Assembly (NCBI GenBank): GCA_025454425.1
Contig: JALOOL010000012.1
Span: 1-63,439 of the forward strand
Direction: 5' to 3'
Length of the DNA: 63,439 bases
Source: Hydrococcus sp. Prado102
Lineage (GTDB): Bacteria > Cyanobacteriota > Cyanobacteriia > Cyanobacteriales > Microcystaceae
This document shows, in pieces, positions 15,022-24,049 of the stretch. The stretch's first letter is position 1. Each line of letters begins with the position of its first letter. The notes beneath the pieces are model-generated. The model made no database searches. It saw only the letters and a list, made by a program, of their open reading frames with translations, and was not told the DNA's origin. Made by a program: the position numbers and the translations under genes.

Positions 15022-16236
15022 TTAGCAGCATCCTTCTGAATCGCAGCAGGCACTATTATCGTTCTTGATGGTGACGCGATACTCTAAGCCTTTGGTTTCG
15101 CGGGGATGGCGCGTGACAGTGCGCGAGCAGTCAAACGGTTGCGCTTGTTCTAAGGGAATTTCCTCTTGAGGCAAAATCGGCAAGATATCTTGAGTGTAGG
15201 GACTATTGGGATTGGTGTATATATTGAAAGTCTTGTCGCATACCGCCATTCGCTGACCTCTATAAAGCGTATGTCCATCGTCGTCTTGCACGGCTTTCCA
15301 CGGCCCTTTATAGACGACCGATTGGTTGCGCTCCCAACAAGGCCCTGCTTTTCCTTTAAATGCACGTACCGTCATCGAGCGAAATTCAATACCATCGAGA
15401 ACTTGCCAGGATTGCTCTTGTCGTACTAAGATTTCAACTCCATGAAAGCCAGCCTGCTCGAACATTTCTAAAAAGCTATCTTCGCGAAATGCCCCAGCAA
15501 TACACCCACTCCAAAGTTCTGGGTCGTTGATGATGGTTGGCGTGGGGTCTTCATCGCAGACGATATCAGAAATAATTGCTCGACCGCCGCGCTTGAGGAC
15601 GCGATAAATTTCCTTAAATAGTTGTTGTTTGTCTTCGGGCCGTACTAAATTTAGCACGCAGTTGGACACGACCACATCTACGCTGTCATCAGCAATGAGA
15701 GGTTCTTCCTGTTTCAGGCGCGTACATTCAGTTTCTAGGACGGCTAAGTCCTCTACCGTGGAGATTGGATGCGCGCTCAGCCATTGTTGCACTCGTTCGA
15801 GATTTAAGCGCAGATCTTGAATTTTGCCCTTGACGAAAGCCACGTTACTATAACCCAATTTAGTCGCCATTTCGTCTAGATATTTACGAGACAGCGCCAG
15901 CATTTCATCATTAAAGTCCACGCCAATTACTCGACCTGCGGCTCCCACTTTTTGCGCTAAGATATAGCAATTTTTTCCGGCTCCCGAACCGAGGTCAACA
16001 ACGGTTTCCCCCGCTCTAACGTAACGGGTAGGGTCGCCACAACCATAATCTTTATCTACGATTTCTGTTGGCAGTTTTTCAAGATAATCGGACTCGTAAT
16101 TACTCGGACAGCATAGAGATGCTTCGGCTTGTTTGGCCCCGGCTTCATAACGCAACCTAACGGCTTGTTCGACATCATAACCAATACTTTGAGATTGGGA
16201 CGCAGCGCTTTGTTCGTTAGAAATGGTCGTAGACAT
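15022..16236 (-). CDS. arsM: Arsenite S-adenosylmethionine methyltransferase
   Basis: 404 residues. SAM-binding motif I is VVDLGSGAGKN at 79-89. Cysteines in the positions expected for arsenic binding are C193 (SNCVLNL) and C245 (WSGCIAG), with a further pair C42-C43 (LCCPSN). The protein ends in a cysteine-rich tail (SACCDSEGCC) typical of longer ArsM forms. It methylates As(III) to mono-, di- and trimethyl species for export or volatilisation. The gene is second in an arsR-arsM-aquaporin operon: 37 bp after arsR and 34 bp before the aquaporin. No arsB/acr3 or arsC is in this operon. Confidence 0.93.
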   Translation of the reverse strand: MSTTISNEQSAASQSQSIGYDVEQAVRLRYEAGAKQAEASLCCPSNYESDYLEKLPTEIVDKDYGCGDPTRYVRAGETVVDLGSGAGKNCYILAQKVGAAGRVIGVDFNDEMLALSRKYLDEMATKLGYSNVAFVKGKIQDLRLNLERVQQWLSAHPISTVEDLAVLETECTRLKQEEPLIADDSVDVVVSNCVLNLVRPEDKQQLFKEIYRVLKRGGRAIISDIVCDEDPTPTIINDPELWSGCIAGAFREDSFLEMFEQAGFHGVEILVRQEQSWQVLDGIEFRSMTVRAFKGKAGPCWERNQSVVYKGPWKAVQDDDGHTLYRGQRMAVCDKTFNIYTNPNSPYTQDILPILPQEEIPLEQAQPFDCSRTVTRHPRETKGLEYRVTIKNDNSACCDSEGCC

Positions 16237-16273
16237 CGACTTACTTCCTTACTAAAATTACATTTCTTGGTTT

Positions 16274-16579
16274 TCAGAATGACAGGATGCAACAGCCAAT
16301 GTTAATCCCTTTATCTTGCTGATAAGCTACGCCCGCTGCAATTTTATATCGGATTGCTTTGCCATCTCGTTCGCTTACGACAAGTTTTTCTTGGCGCAAA
16401 ATTTTTAGGTGGTGCGAGAGAAGGCTTTGCTCTATATTCAATAAAGCATTAAGTTCTCCGACTCGTTTGGGTTCTTCGAGTAAGATTCTCAAAATCGCAA
16501 GGCGGGTAGGGTCGGCTAAAACTTTTAACCGACGAGCGCAGAATGACTCAGTGGATGTGTTGATTTCGGCGGCTGGCAT
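16274..16579 (-). CDS. arsR: ArsR-family arsenic-sensing repressor
   Basis: 101 residues with a winged-helix domain (LADPTRLAILRIL, then the recognition helix in LNIEQSLLSHHLKIL). The classical ELCVCDL metal site is replaced by ELNALLN. Candidate thiols are C14 and the C-terminal pair C96-C97 (NIGCCIL). From memory this resembles the Acidithiobacillus type, where C-terminal cysteines bind As(III). First gene of the operon with arsM and the aquaporin. Confidence 0.93.
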   Translation of the reverse strand: MPAAEINTSTESFCARRLKVLADPTRLAILRILLEEPKRVGELNALLNIEQSLLSHHLKILRQEKLVVSERDGKAIRYKIAAGVAYQQDKGINIGCCILSF

Positions 16580-16599
16580 CCATCAAACTTGAATTTCTA

Positions 16600-16630
16600 T
16601 TCATATGAAGGTTAATTCATTCGATCGAAT
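16600..16630. promoter_or_regulatory. Two palindromes, likely ArsR operator region
   Basis: TTCATATGAA (16600-16609) and ATTCGATCGAAT (16619-16630) lie 21-51 bp upstream of the arsR start, where an autoregulatory operator would be. The ATTCA/TGAAT halves suit ArsR/SmtB sites. Confidence 0.55.
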
Positions 16631-16975
16631 CTCGGAACAACACGATCGCACATCAATACATCTTTTTGTAGAAGTTAACGAAACACAAGTTTTCTTTGTA
16701 AATTAAAATAGCAATCGGATAAATTTTAGCTCGCGATCGCGCATCTATCTTAAGAGATAGATTAAGCAGCTTAACTAATCCTAGAAGAATAACAATTCAT
16801 TGTTACTATTGACTACTTTATGAATTTGTTAACTCTATTCCATTAGTTAGAGCAGAAAACATTTTTGTTTTTTTAACATAAAAGACTAGAAGCTAAAACT
16901 CTTATTGCTTTCAACATTCTGTAAAAAGAGTTTAAAAAACTTCTCGGTGAATATTTTTTAGTTTTTTCCTTTTTT
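16631..16975. other. Intergenic region between arsR and the baeRF gene
   Basis: AT-rich, with a HIP1 site near 16733 and a dyad ATCTATC-TTAAGA-GATAGAT at 16743-16762. I see no gene in it. It must carry the promoter of the plus-strand gene at 16976. Confidence 0.5.
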
Positions 16976-18139
16976 ATGTTGTCTATAGATGAAATCAAAA
17001 CACTAGTAGAACAACCTCAAGGATTGTGTGTTTCGCTTTATATGCCTGCGGTTCGGCTTGGCAGCCAGACACAGCAAAATCCAATTCGATTCAAAAATTT
17101 GATTAAACAAGCAGAAGCTCGACTTCAAGAACACGAATTGCGTCCCACTAACGCTTTAAAACTTTTGCAACCAGCTTTAGATCTTGACAAAGAAGACTTT
17201 TGGCAACATCAAGACGAGGGCTTGGCAATTTTTGTAGCTGAAGGTTTTTTTCGCTATTATTGCCTGCCATTAAAGTTTGAAGAGTTAGTAGTTGTTAGCG
17301 ATCGCTTTCATCTCAAACCGCTTCTGCCTTTGCTAACAGGAGACGGCAAGTTTTATTTATTAGCTTTAAGCCAAAAGCAAGTCAGACTGTTTGAAGGTTC
17401 TCGCTACAGCATTCGAGAAATACAACTAGATAAAGATAAAATTCCTCAATCTCTCGATGCTGCTCTCAATTATGACGAGCCAGAAAATAGCCTGCAAAAT
17501 CGCATCGGTACTTCTCAAGGCGGTACTAGCAATTCCTTCGTACAACCAGGCTCGTTTCACGGACATGGTAGCCCCGATACCGATGACAACCGACGCAATA
17601 TGTTGCAATTTTTTTTTCAAATCGATCGCGGTATACAAGACTATTTTCGAGATAAAAACGCTCCTTTAATTTTAGCGGGAGTCGAATATCTGTTCCCGAT
17701 TTATCAGGAAGCGAATACTTACCCGCATTTGCTCGATAAAGGCATAACAGAGAATATTGACATTCTCAAACCAGAGGAAATACACCAACAAGCATGGGAA
17801 ATTGTAGAGCCTTATTATATGCAGGATCGAAAAGCAGCACGCGATCGCTATGAAGAATTAACAGTAACGGGTAAAGCTTCTGACGATCCAAATGAAGTAA
17901 TTCGGGCAGCTTACTACGGTCGAGTAGAGCAATTATTTGTGGCTGTCGGTCAACAAAAGTGGGGCAGTTTCGATCCCCAAACCGATAATCTGCAATTTCA
18001 TTCTGAGGCGGAACCCGGAGACGAAGATTTGCTCGATGCGGCAGCCATTCAAACGCTTTTTAATAATGGCACGGTTTATGCTGTCGAACCAGAGCAAGTT
18101 CCTCATCAAGCCCCTTTAGCCGCCATATTTCGATATTAA
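16976..18139 (+). CDS. Bacterial archaeo-eukaryotic release-factor-like protein, family 3 (baeRF3)
   Basis: 387 residues. The N-terminal part (GLCVSLYMPAVRLG; RFKNLIKQAEARL), the middle block (VSDRFHLKPLLPLL, FYLLALSQKQVRLFEG) and the end (AVEPEQVPHQAPLAAIFRY) fit the baeRF families, bacterial relatives of eRF1 domains. Members are thought to act on ribosomes or stalled translation, and none is well characterised in cyanobacteria. A small disordered protein gene follows 25 bp later. The upstream region is AT-rich with a dense T run. Confidence 0.8.
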   Translation: MLSIDEIKTLVEQPQGLCVSLYMPAVRLGSQTQQNPIRFKNLIKQAEARLQEHELRPTNALKLLQPALDLDKEDFWQHQDEGLAIFVAEGFFRYYCLPLKFEELVVVSDRFHLKPLLPLLTGDGKFYLLALSQKQVRLFEGSRYSIREIQLDKDKIPQSLDAALNYDEPENSLQNRIGTSQGGTSNSFVQPGSFHGHGSPDTDDNRRNMLQFFFQIDRGIQDYFRDKNAPLILAGVEYLFPIYQEANTYPHLLDKGITENIDILKPEEIHQQAWEIVEPYYMQDRKAARDRYEELTVTGKASDDPNEVIRAAYYGRVEQLFVAVGQQKWGSFDPQTDNLQFHSEAEPGDEDLLDAAAIQTLFNNGTVYAVEPEQVPHQAPLAAIFRY

Positions 18140-18164
18140 TCCATTTGTAACAAGGAGAAAAACT

Positions 18165-18368
18165 ATGAGTAGCGGTAATGCCAGTCATAAAAGCACATCA
18201 GCTAAACCTAATATCAACGCCAACGGTCAAATTGATGCCGATGCACCGCCTGACGTAAATATAGAACCGGGTGCGCCCATTCCCGGACGAACCAAAGAAA
18301 TTCAAGAAAATTCTGCTGCAACTGAGCGAGTGAAAAATCAGTCAGAAGAAACAACTGAGGGAGCTTAG
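18165..18368 (+). CDS. Small disordered hypothetical protein
   Basis: 67 residues rich in S, N, P, E and A, predicted disordered, with no membrane segment. AAGGAG lies 8 nt before the ATG. It follows the baeRF gene by 25 bp on the same strand, so the two are probably co-transcribed. I do not recognise a family; the composition is that of hydrophilic stress-related small proteins. Confidence 0.65.
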   Translation: MSSGNASHKSTSAKPNINANGQIDADAPPDVNIEPGAPIPGRTKEIQENSAATERVKNQSEETTEGA

Positions 18369-18399
18369 GTAGCTAACGAACTTAGTTGTGTTGACATAC

Positions 18400-18868
18400 T
18401 ATTAGGGTCGAGGTGAATGTTACCATTACACCCCTCCCATCCGAAACCCGACGTGAAACTTTCATTTCATCGGGCTACTCAACATATCTGCCCTTGTCAG
18501 TGGGACTGCTATATAATTCCTAGACTCTCACCAGTCATTATTTCCTGTTTCATTGGGAGCATGGGATTTTCGAGTGGGCATATCGGGGTGTTTCCCCATC
18601 CTGGTACTCCAGTAAACTAGATTTCCGTTAAACTCAGATGTGGCAGTGAAAACCCCCCCACTAGCTTATATTCCCTGCCGCCTTCTTTGAGACGGTTTAG
18701 TAGATGATTCGTTTGTCTACCAAGGTTGGTTACTTAACTGAATAGCCCTACATCCCTCCCCTGTAGAGGATTTCGTAGGAACGAATCGCACCTCCGGCGT
18801 GAACGCACGGGGATTCCTTAGCTTCGCAACTAAGGTTTCTGCTTCTGTCCAGAGGCGGGGTTTCGCAC
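18400..18868 (-). mobile_element. ORF-less group II intron
   Basis: On the minus strand the element starts with GTGCG (18864-18868), the group II 5' consensus. A domain V hairpin lies at 18445-18476: AGCCCGA, ATGAAA, GAAA tetraloop, TTTCACG, TCGGGTT. A domain VI-like hairpin follows at 18410-18436. Eight bases just upstream of the 5' splice site (CCAAGGTT) are complementary to AACCTTGG inside the intron (18720-18727), a plausible IBS1-EBS1 pair. About 470 nt with no reverse transcriptase, so mobility would need a protein from elsewhere. The 3' boundary is approximate. The AATCCCCG segment also resembles IS605-type ends, a weaker alternative. Confidence 0.75.
18445..18476 (-). ncRNA. Group II intron domain V
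   Basis: A 32-nt hairpin on the minus strand with a GAAA tetraloop and a two-base CG bulge, the catalytic core shape of domain V. Confidence 0.75.
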
Positions 18869-19199
18869 TAACCTTGGGAGATGTGTAAGTCAATGAAATA
18901 CAAAACTCAAAGACTCGATCGCTTTTTTTTATTGTTGCTAAACAATCGATTGCACCGTAATACATTAATTGATAATAATTCGGAATTTCCCGAATTATTG
19001 CCAGATTTTAAATAGTATTCTCAACCTAAAATTTATCAAAAGTTTTAATAATAACTTTATTAAAAAAATATATTAATTTTTTTGTATTTTTAGCTGCCTT
19101 TTTTTATTGATAAATTGCTTATAATAAAAGCGATCGCACTCAATAGAGCAACCTTTTATAAATTGTTAAAATCTAAAGAAAAACGATAAGGAAACAGCT

Positions 19200-21629
19200 A
19201 TGGGATCGCAAGAAAGAGAACAAGCACTAATCCTTTGGTTAGATGAAGTCGGGTCGGAAGATGTTAACTTAGTAGGCGGAAAGAATGCATCGCTAGGCGA
19301 AATGATTCAACAGTTGCAGCCAAAAGGCATTAAAGTTCCGATCGGATTTGCCACTACCGCTTATGCTTATCGTTACTTTATAGAATCGGCACAACTAGAC
19401 AAAAAACTATACGATTTATTTGCCGATCTCAATGTTGATGATGTTTATAACCTACAAGAACGAGGCGAACTAGCTCGCGCATTAATTCTAGATACTCCAT
19501 TTCCCGGAGATCTTCAATATGCGATCGCGACCGCCTATCAAAAACTCTGCGAATGCTTTAACGCCGAATGTCGCTTGCAAAATCAAAATCTCGATGTTGC
19601 CGTGCGATCGAGTGCAACGGCAGAAGACCTACCAGACGCTAGTTTTGCAGGTCAACAAGAAACCTATCTCAACGTCCACGGACTCAAAGCCGTATTAGAA
19701 TCCTGCCATAAATGCTTCGCTTCGCTGTTCACCGATCGCGCGATTTCCTATCGCCAGCACAACGGATTCGACCATTGCGCCGTCTCGCTTTCGGTTGGAG
19801 TGCAAAAAATGGTACGTTCCGACTTAGCCACTTCTGGGGTCATGTTTTCTATCGATACCGAGACGGGATTTAAAAATGCAGTTTTCATCACCGCCGCTTA
19901 TGGATTAGGAGAAAATGTCGTCCAAGGCGCAGTCAACCCCGATGAGTATCTCGTCTTCAAACCAACCTTAAAAGAAGGCTATCGACCCATTTTAGATAAG
20001 CGATTGGGAAGCAAAACCCTCAAAATGGTTTACGATACGGGCGGTTCCAAACTTACTAAAAATATAAACGTTCCCAGAGCAGAACGAGAAAAATTCTGTC
20101 TCGATAGCGAAGAAATTTTACAGTTGGCGCACTGGGCAATACAAATTGAAGACCACTATTCGCAAGTTCGGGGAATTTATACCCCAATGGATATCGAATG
20201 GGCAAAAGACGGACTTAGCGGAGAACTTTATGTCGTGCAAGCGCGTCCCGAAACCGTGCAATCGCAAAAAGCCAGTAACATCCTCAAAACCTATCGCCTC
20301 AAGGAACGCAGCGAAATCTTAGCCAGAGGTCGCAGCGTTGGGGCAGCAATAGGACAAGGAAAAGCAAGAGTAATTTTAGATGTCAGTCACATTCACCTCT
20401 TCCAACCTGGAGAGGTTCTCGTCACCAACCGCACCGATCCCGACTGGGAACCGATTATGAAAAAAGCCAGCGCAGTCGTCACCAACCAAGGAGGACGCAC
20501 CTGTCACGCTGCAATTATTGCTCGCGAAATGGGAATCCCCGCGATCGTTGGTTCTGGAAACGGCACGGAAATTGTCAAATCGGGTCAGGAAATAACAATT
20601 TCCTGTGCAGAAGGCGAAGAAGGTTTAGTTTACGATCGCTTGCTCGACTTTGAAATTATCGAAACCACCTTAGACAATTTGCCCCGAACCCGCACGCAAA
20701 TCCTCATGAATGTGGGCAATCCCGAACAAGCATTTTCTCTGGCGAGTCTTCCTTGCGACGGCGTAGGATTAGCGCGTTTGGAATTCATTATCGCCAATCA
20801 TATCAAAGCGCATCCACTCGCCTTAATTCATTTTGACCAAATAGATGACCCAGCAGTTAAAGCAGAAATCGCCGATTTGACCAGACTGCACCCAGATAAA
20901 CCCATGTACTTCGTCGATAAACTGGCGCGGGGAATTGCAACCATCGCCGCCGCTTTCTACCCCAAACCCGCGATCGTGCGGATGTCCGATTTTAAATCGA
21001 ACGAATATGCAAATCTCTTGGGCGGTCGTCAGTTTGAACCCAAAGAAGAAAACCCCATGCTAGGATGGCGCGGTGCATCCCGTTACTACGATCCTCAATA
21101 TCGCGAGGCATTTGCCCTAGAATGCAAGGCAATGCTTAAAGTACGGGATATTATGGGTTTAACCAATGTCATTCCTATGATTCCCTTCTGTCGCACCCCA
21201 GAAGAAGGACAGCGAGTAATCGAAGAATTAGCGCAACACGGCTTAAAACAAGGGGAAAACGGCTTGCAAATCTATGTCATGTGCGAATTGCCAAGTAACG
21301 TCATTCTCGCTGATGAATATTGCGAAGTCTTTGATGGGTTTTCTATCGGTTCTAACGATCTGACTCAATTAACATTAGGATTGGATCGCGATTCTGCTTT
21401 AGTTTCCCATTTGTTTGACGAACGCAATAAAGGTGTAAAACGAATGGTAAAAATGGCGATTGAAATGGCAAAAGAAAAAGGTCGCAAAATCGGAATTTGC
21501 GGTCAAGCTCCCAGCGATTATCCAGAATTTGCTCAGTTTTTAGTTGAGTTGGGAATTGATTCGATTAGTTTAAATCCCGATTCTGTTCTTCAAACTTTGT
21601 TAATGGTTGCCAAAGTAGAAGGCGCTTAA
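19200..21629 (+). CDS. ppsA: Phosphoenolpyruvate synthase
   Basis: 809 residues, the usual length. It converts pyruvate, ATP and water to PEP, AMP and phosphate for gluconeogenesis. The N-terminal ATP-binding domain begins with LVGGKNASLGEM (24-35). The phosphorylated histidine is H436 in GGRTCHAAIIAREMGIPA. The C-terminal PEP/pyruvate domain has SIGSNDLTQLTLGLDRD and ends with the GICGQAPSD loop holding the catalytic cysteine. AAGGAA lies upstream of the ATG. A HIP1-built terminator follows at 21719. Confidence 0.97.
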   Translation: MGSQEREQALILWLDEVGSEDVNLVGGKNASLGEMIQQLQPKGIKVPIGFATTAYAYRYFIESAQLDKKLYDLFADLNVDDVYNLQERGELARALILDTPFPGDLQYAIATAYQKLCECFNAECRLQNQNLDVAVRSSATAEDLPDASFAGQQETYLNVHGLKAVLESCHKCFASLFTDRAISYRQHNGFDHCAVSLSVGVQKMVRSDLATSGVMFSIDTETGFKNAVFITAAYGLGENVVQGAVNPDEYLVFKPTLKEGYRPILDKRLGSKTLKMVYDTGGSKLTKNINVPRAEREKFCLDSEEILQLAHWAIQIEDHYSQVRGIYTPMDIEWAKDGLSGELYVVQARPETVQSQKASNILKTYRLKERSEILARGRSVGAAIGQGKARVILDVSHIHLFQPGEVLVTNRTDPDWEPIMKKASAVVTNQGGRTCHAAIIAREMGIPAIVGSGNGTEIVKSGQEITISCAEGEEGLVYDRLLDFEIIETTLDNLPRTRTQILMNVGNPEQAFSLASLPCDGVGLARLEFIIANHIKAHPLALIHFDQIDDPAVKAEIADLTRLHPDKPMYFVDKLARGIATIAAAFYPKPAIVRMSDFKSNEYANLLGGRQFEPKEENPMLGWRGASRYYDPQYREAFALECKAMLKVRDIMGLTNVIPMIPFCRTPEEGQRVIEELAQHGLKQGENGLQIYVMCELPSNVILADEYCEVFDGFSIGSNDLTQLTLGLDRDSALVSHLFDERNKGVKRMVKMAIEMAKEKGRKIGICGQAPSDYPEFAQFLVELGIDSISLNPDSVLQTLLMVAKVEGA

Positions 21630-21718
21630 TTCAGTTATCAGTTATCAGTGTTTTTTAACTGATAACTGATTGCCGAAAGCTGTTAAATCGTAGTTTTAAT
21701 TCAATACTTTATTTTTAG

Positions 21719-21759
21719 TGCGATCGCGTTCCTCAATAAATGAACGCGATCGCATCATT
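21719..21759 (+). terminator. Terminator hairpin after ppsA, built from HIP1 sequence
   Basis: TGCGATCGCGTTC (21719-21731) pairs perfectly with GAACGCGATCGCA (21742-21754), loop of ten, followed by TCATTTTTAA. Confidence 0.75.
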
Positions 21760-21809
21760 TTTAATAACCATTATGATAAATTGAATAATACCATTTTTCA
21801 AAAGTGTAA

Positions 21810-22235
21810 CTACAAATCTTTTTTGTCTATTTCTTGTCCTGTCGGTTTTCTAATTATCCACTGGCGCAGTCTTTGTATAAGCGATCGCGCTTTTTGTTTT
21901 GGTTGAGATAAATTCATGTTACGAGAGGTGACAACAAAACGACCGTTAGATTTTTGTTGGATTATTGGTAGAAAAACCGAATGATATTCGCAAATCTGAA
22001 AGCGTTTAGCTTGACGCTGTTCGATTCTAAAAAAGCGACTGTCTTCATTAATTTGAGTAGCAAGCGTTTCAAATTCCCAAATCGATCTTTCTAACTCTGC
22101 TGATAGCAAATTAATTCTTTCTGCTTGCGATTGCAACTGTTTTAAACTAACTTTAAGTCTTTGTTTGGGGTCTGAGTCAACAAGGTTTTGAGAGGCAATA
22201 GAGAGGCTGGGAACTAAAGTTAGCAGTTTTCTCAT
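21810..22235 (-). CDS. Hypothetical protein
   Basis: 141 residues. A central helical stretch (QRLKVSLKQLQSQAERINLLSAELERSIWEFETLATQ, in two pieces) could form a coiled coil. A small globular part follows (FQICEYHSVFLPIIQQ) and a basic tail. There is no signal peptide, membrane segment or catalytic motif that I recognise. Convergent with ppsA and divergent from thiL. The codon pattern looks coding. Confidence 0.6.
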   Translation of the reverse strand: MRKLLTLVPSLSIASQNLVDSDPKQRLKVSLKQLQSQAERINLLSAELERSIWEFETLATQINEDSRFFRIEQRQAKRFQICEYHSVFLPIIQQKSNGRFVVTSRNMNLSQPKQKARSLIQRLRQWIIRKPTGQEIDKKDL

Positions 22236-22381
22236 GATTGATATGGCAAAGCAACTTTCTCCAAGTATAGTACAAAGGAACTGAAAAAATCGGGACTGAC
22301 GCGAGCGTTCTTTTTTTGCAATAAATTAGCAACTACTAGTTTTAAAATACAAGGTTAGATTGATTATTGAGTAGACTAAAG

Positions 22382-23365
22382 ATGACAACTGTCAAAGCTA
22401 TTGGAGAGCAAGGACTGTTGCAAAAGCTTCAGCGTTTTTGTCCGTGCGATATCGTAGGAGATGATGCCGCAATATTAAACATCGACCCCGATCGCGCTTT
22501 GGTAGTTACGACAGATATGCTAGTCGATGGAGTGCATTTTAGCGATCGCACTACTTCCCCAGAAGATGTAGGATGGCGTGCGGCGGCGGCTAATCTATCG
22601 GATTTAGCCGCTATGGGGGCTTATCCGGTTGGCATTACGGTGGCGTTAGGATTGCCTGGAGAGGTGGCTGTAAGCTGGGTAGAAGCCCTTTATCAAGGAC
22701 TTTCAGAGTGTCTGCAATGCTATGGGACTCCCTTGGTCGGGGGCGATATCTGTCGCTCGTCAGTTATTACGGTATCGATAACTGCTTTTGGACAGGTAAT
22801 AAGCGATCGCGCAATTCGCCGTTTTAACGCTCAACCAGGCGACGCGATCGCGATTACAGGATTTCACGGCTCTTCCAGAGCGGGATTAGAGTTATTATTG
22901 CATCCAGAATGCGGTCAACATCTCGATGAAGTCTCAAAAAAAGCATTAATTCAAAAGCACCAGCGACCCAAACCGAGACTCGATGTATTAAAGCATATAG
23001 AGGACGCATCCAGAGCGATTGCGGGGATGGATAGCAGCGATGGACTAGCCGATGCTATTTTACAAATCTGCCGTAGTAGCGGCGTTGGGGCGCAAGTGGA
23101 TCGCCAAAAAATTCCTCTGTCTCCTGCGTTGCTTGGGTTTGTCTCCCCTGAGCAAGCATTAGAATACGCTCTTTATGGCGGCGAGGATTTTGAATTAGTT
23201 TTGTGTCTTCCGCCCCAGCAAGCTAAAATGTTAGTCAAAAGATTGGGCGATGGAGCCGCGATCGTCGGGACAATTACTGCTGAGCCAACTATCGAACTAA
23301 TCGATAGTTGCGGCATTCATCCAATGCAAACGTTAACTTTATCCCAAGGCTTTCAACACTTTTAA
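22382..23365 (+). CDS. thiL: Thiamine-monophosphate kinase
   Basis: 327 residues from ATG at 22382; a TTG five codons earlier is possible. It phosphorylates thiamine monophosphate to the active diphosphate. Visible are the conserved GDDAAIL, VTTDMLVDGVHF and the PLVGGDICRS loop of the PurM-like ATP site, then GMDSSDGLADA and YGGEDFELVL in the second half. It is a single gene between the hypothetical gene and the converging ParA/coiled-coil pair. Confidence 0.95.
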   Translation: MTTVKAIGEQGLLQKLQRFCPCDIVGDDAAILNIDPDRALVVTTDMLVDGVHFSDRTTSPEDVGWRAAAANLSDLAAMGAYPVGITVALGLPGEVAVSWVEALYQGLSECLQCYGTPLVGGDICRSSVITVSITAFGQVISDRAIRRFNAQPGDAIAITGFHGSSRAGLELLLHPECGQHLDEVSKKALIQKHQRPKPRLDVLKHIEDASRAIAGMDSSDGLADAILQICRSSGVGAQVDRQKIPLSPALLGFVSPEQALEYALYGGEDFELVLCLPPQQAKMLVKRLGDGAAIVGTITAEPTIELIDSCGIHPMQTLTLSQGFQHF

Positions 23366-23431
23366 TGGGACATTGGTGACTGGGATACTCTCGTTATCGG
23401 GATATCTAGCCCAATCACCAATCGCCAATCT

Positions 23432-24049
23432 CTAATCAAACCAACCAATATCTTCATTAGACAAAATGGTAGGAGATTGGTTAACCGCGATGAAACGCGC
23501 TATCTGTTTAGATGGAATTTTAGAAAGCGAAACAGATTTTGCAGGCGATTCTTCTGTGGAAAGTGGCAAAGCAGATCGCGTTTCTTCCAACTCAGTTGAA
23601 AGTCGCTCGACTAGTTGTTTTTGTTCTTCCAACTCGGTTAAAACTGTATCGATTTTCCCCAATTCCGAGTAAAGTTTATGAACTAATTGTTTTTGTTCTT
23701 CTAGCTCGGTTTCTATCTCGGTTTTTTGCTGCAATTGACTCTCAAAAGTCTCGACTAGGTTTTTTTGCGTCTGTAATTCTGATTCTAAAGATGCTACCTG
23801 GCTTTCGAGAGACTTAGCGCGTTGTTGGGCAGATTCTAAGGCAGAAGTTAATTCTTTTATCTTATCTTCCGATTGGTTGGTTGGGGCTCCGCGACGCGAT
23901 CGCGTTGAAGAAGATTTCACTTCTTTCCCCTTAGATGAAGCTGTTTGACCCTCATCAGCCTGTTTTTGTGGCTCGACTGAGGGAGTTGATGAATCCTCTG
24001 TATGCTGGATTTCTTCTCTTAAAAGATCGGATAAATTTCTTTTTTTCAT
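23432..24049 (-). CDS. Coiled-coil partner of ParA, McdB-like (type 2)
   Basis: 205 residues from ATG at 24049, which overlaps the stop of the ParA gene (ATGA), with GGGAG just upstream; a longer frame to 24130 is inside the ParA gene and unlikely. Layout: basic N-terminus ([13 protein letters not shown]), a disordered S/T/Q/E-rich part, a long coiled coil at about 60-165 with the repeat [10 protein letters not shown] twice, and a short end closing in NEDIGWFD. Type 2 cyanobacterial McdB proteins share this layout and a near-terminal tryptophan. With McdA they space carboxysomes over the nucleoid. Assignment is from layout and context. Confidence 0.65.
   Translation of the reverse strand: MKKRNLSDLLREEIQHTEDSSTPSVEPQKQADEGQTASSKGKEVKSSSTRSRRGAPTNQSEDKIKELTSALESAQQRAKSLESQVASLESELQTQKNLVETFESQLQQKTEIETELEEQKQLVHKLYSELGKIDTVLTELEEQKQLVERLSTELEETRSALPLSTEESPAKSVSLSKIPSKQIARFIAVNQSPTILSNEDIGWFD

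Noticed and set aside
18717-18965. Minus-strand ORF of 82 codons spanning the intron 5' end
   Set aside because: It crosses the GTGCG boundary and runs into structured intron RNA, so most of it is not coding.
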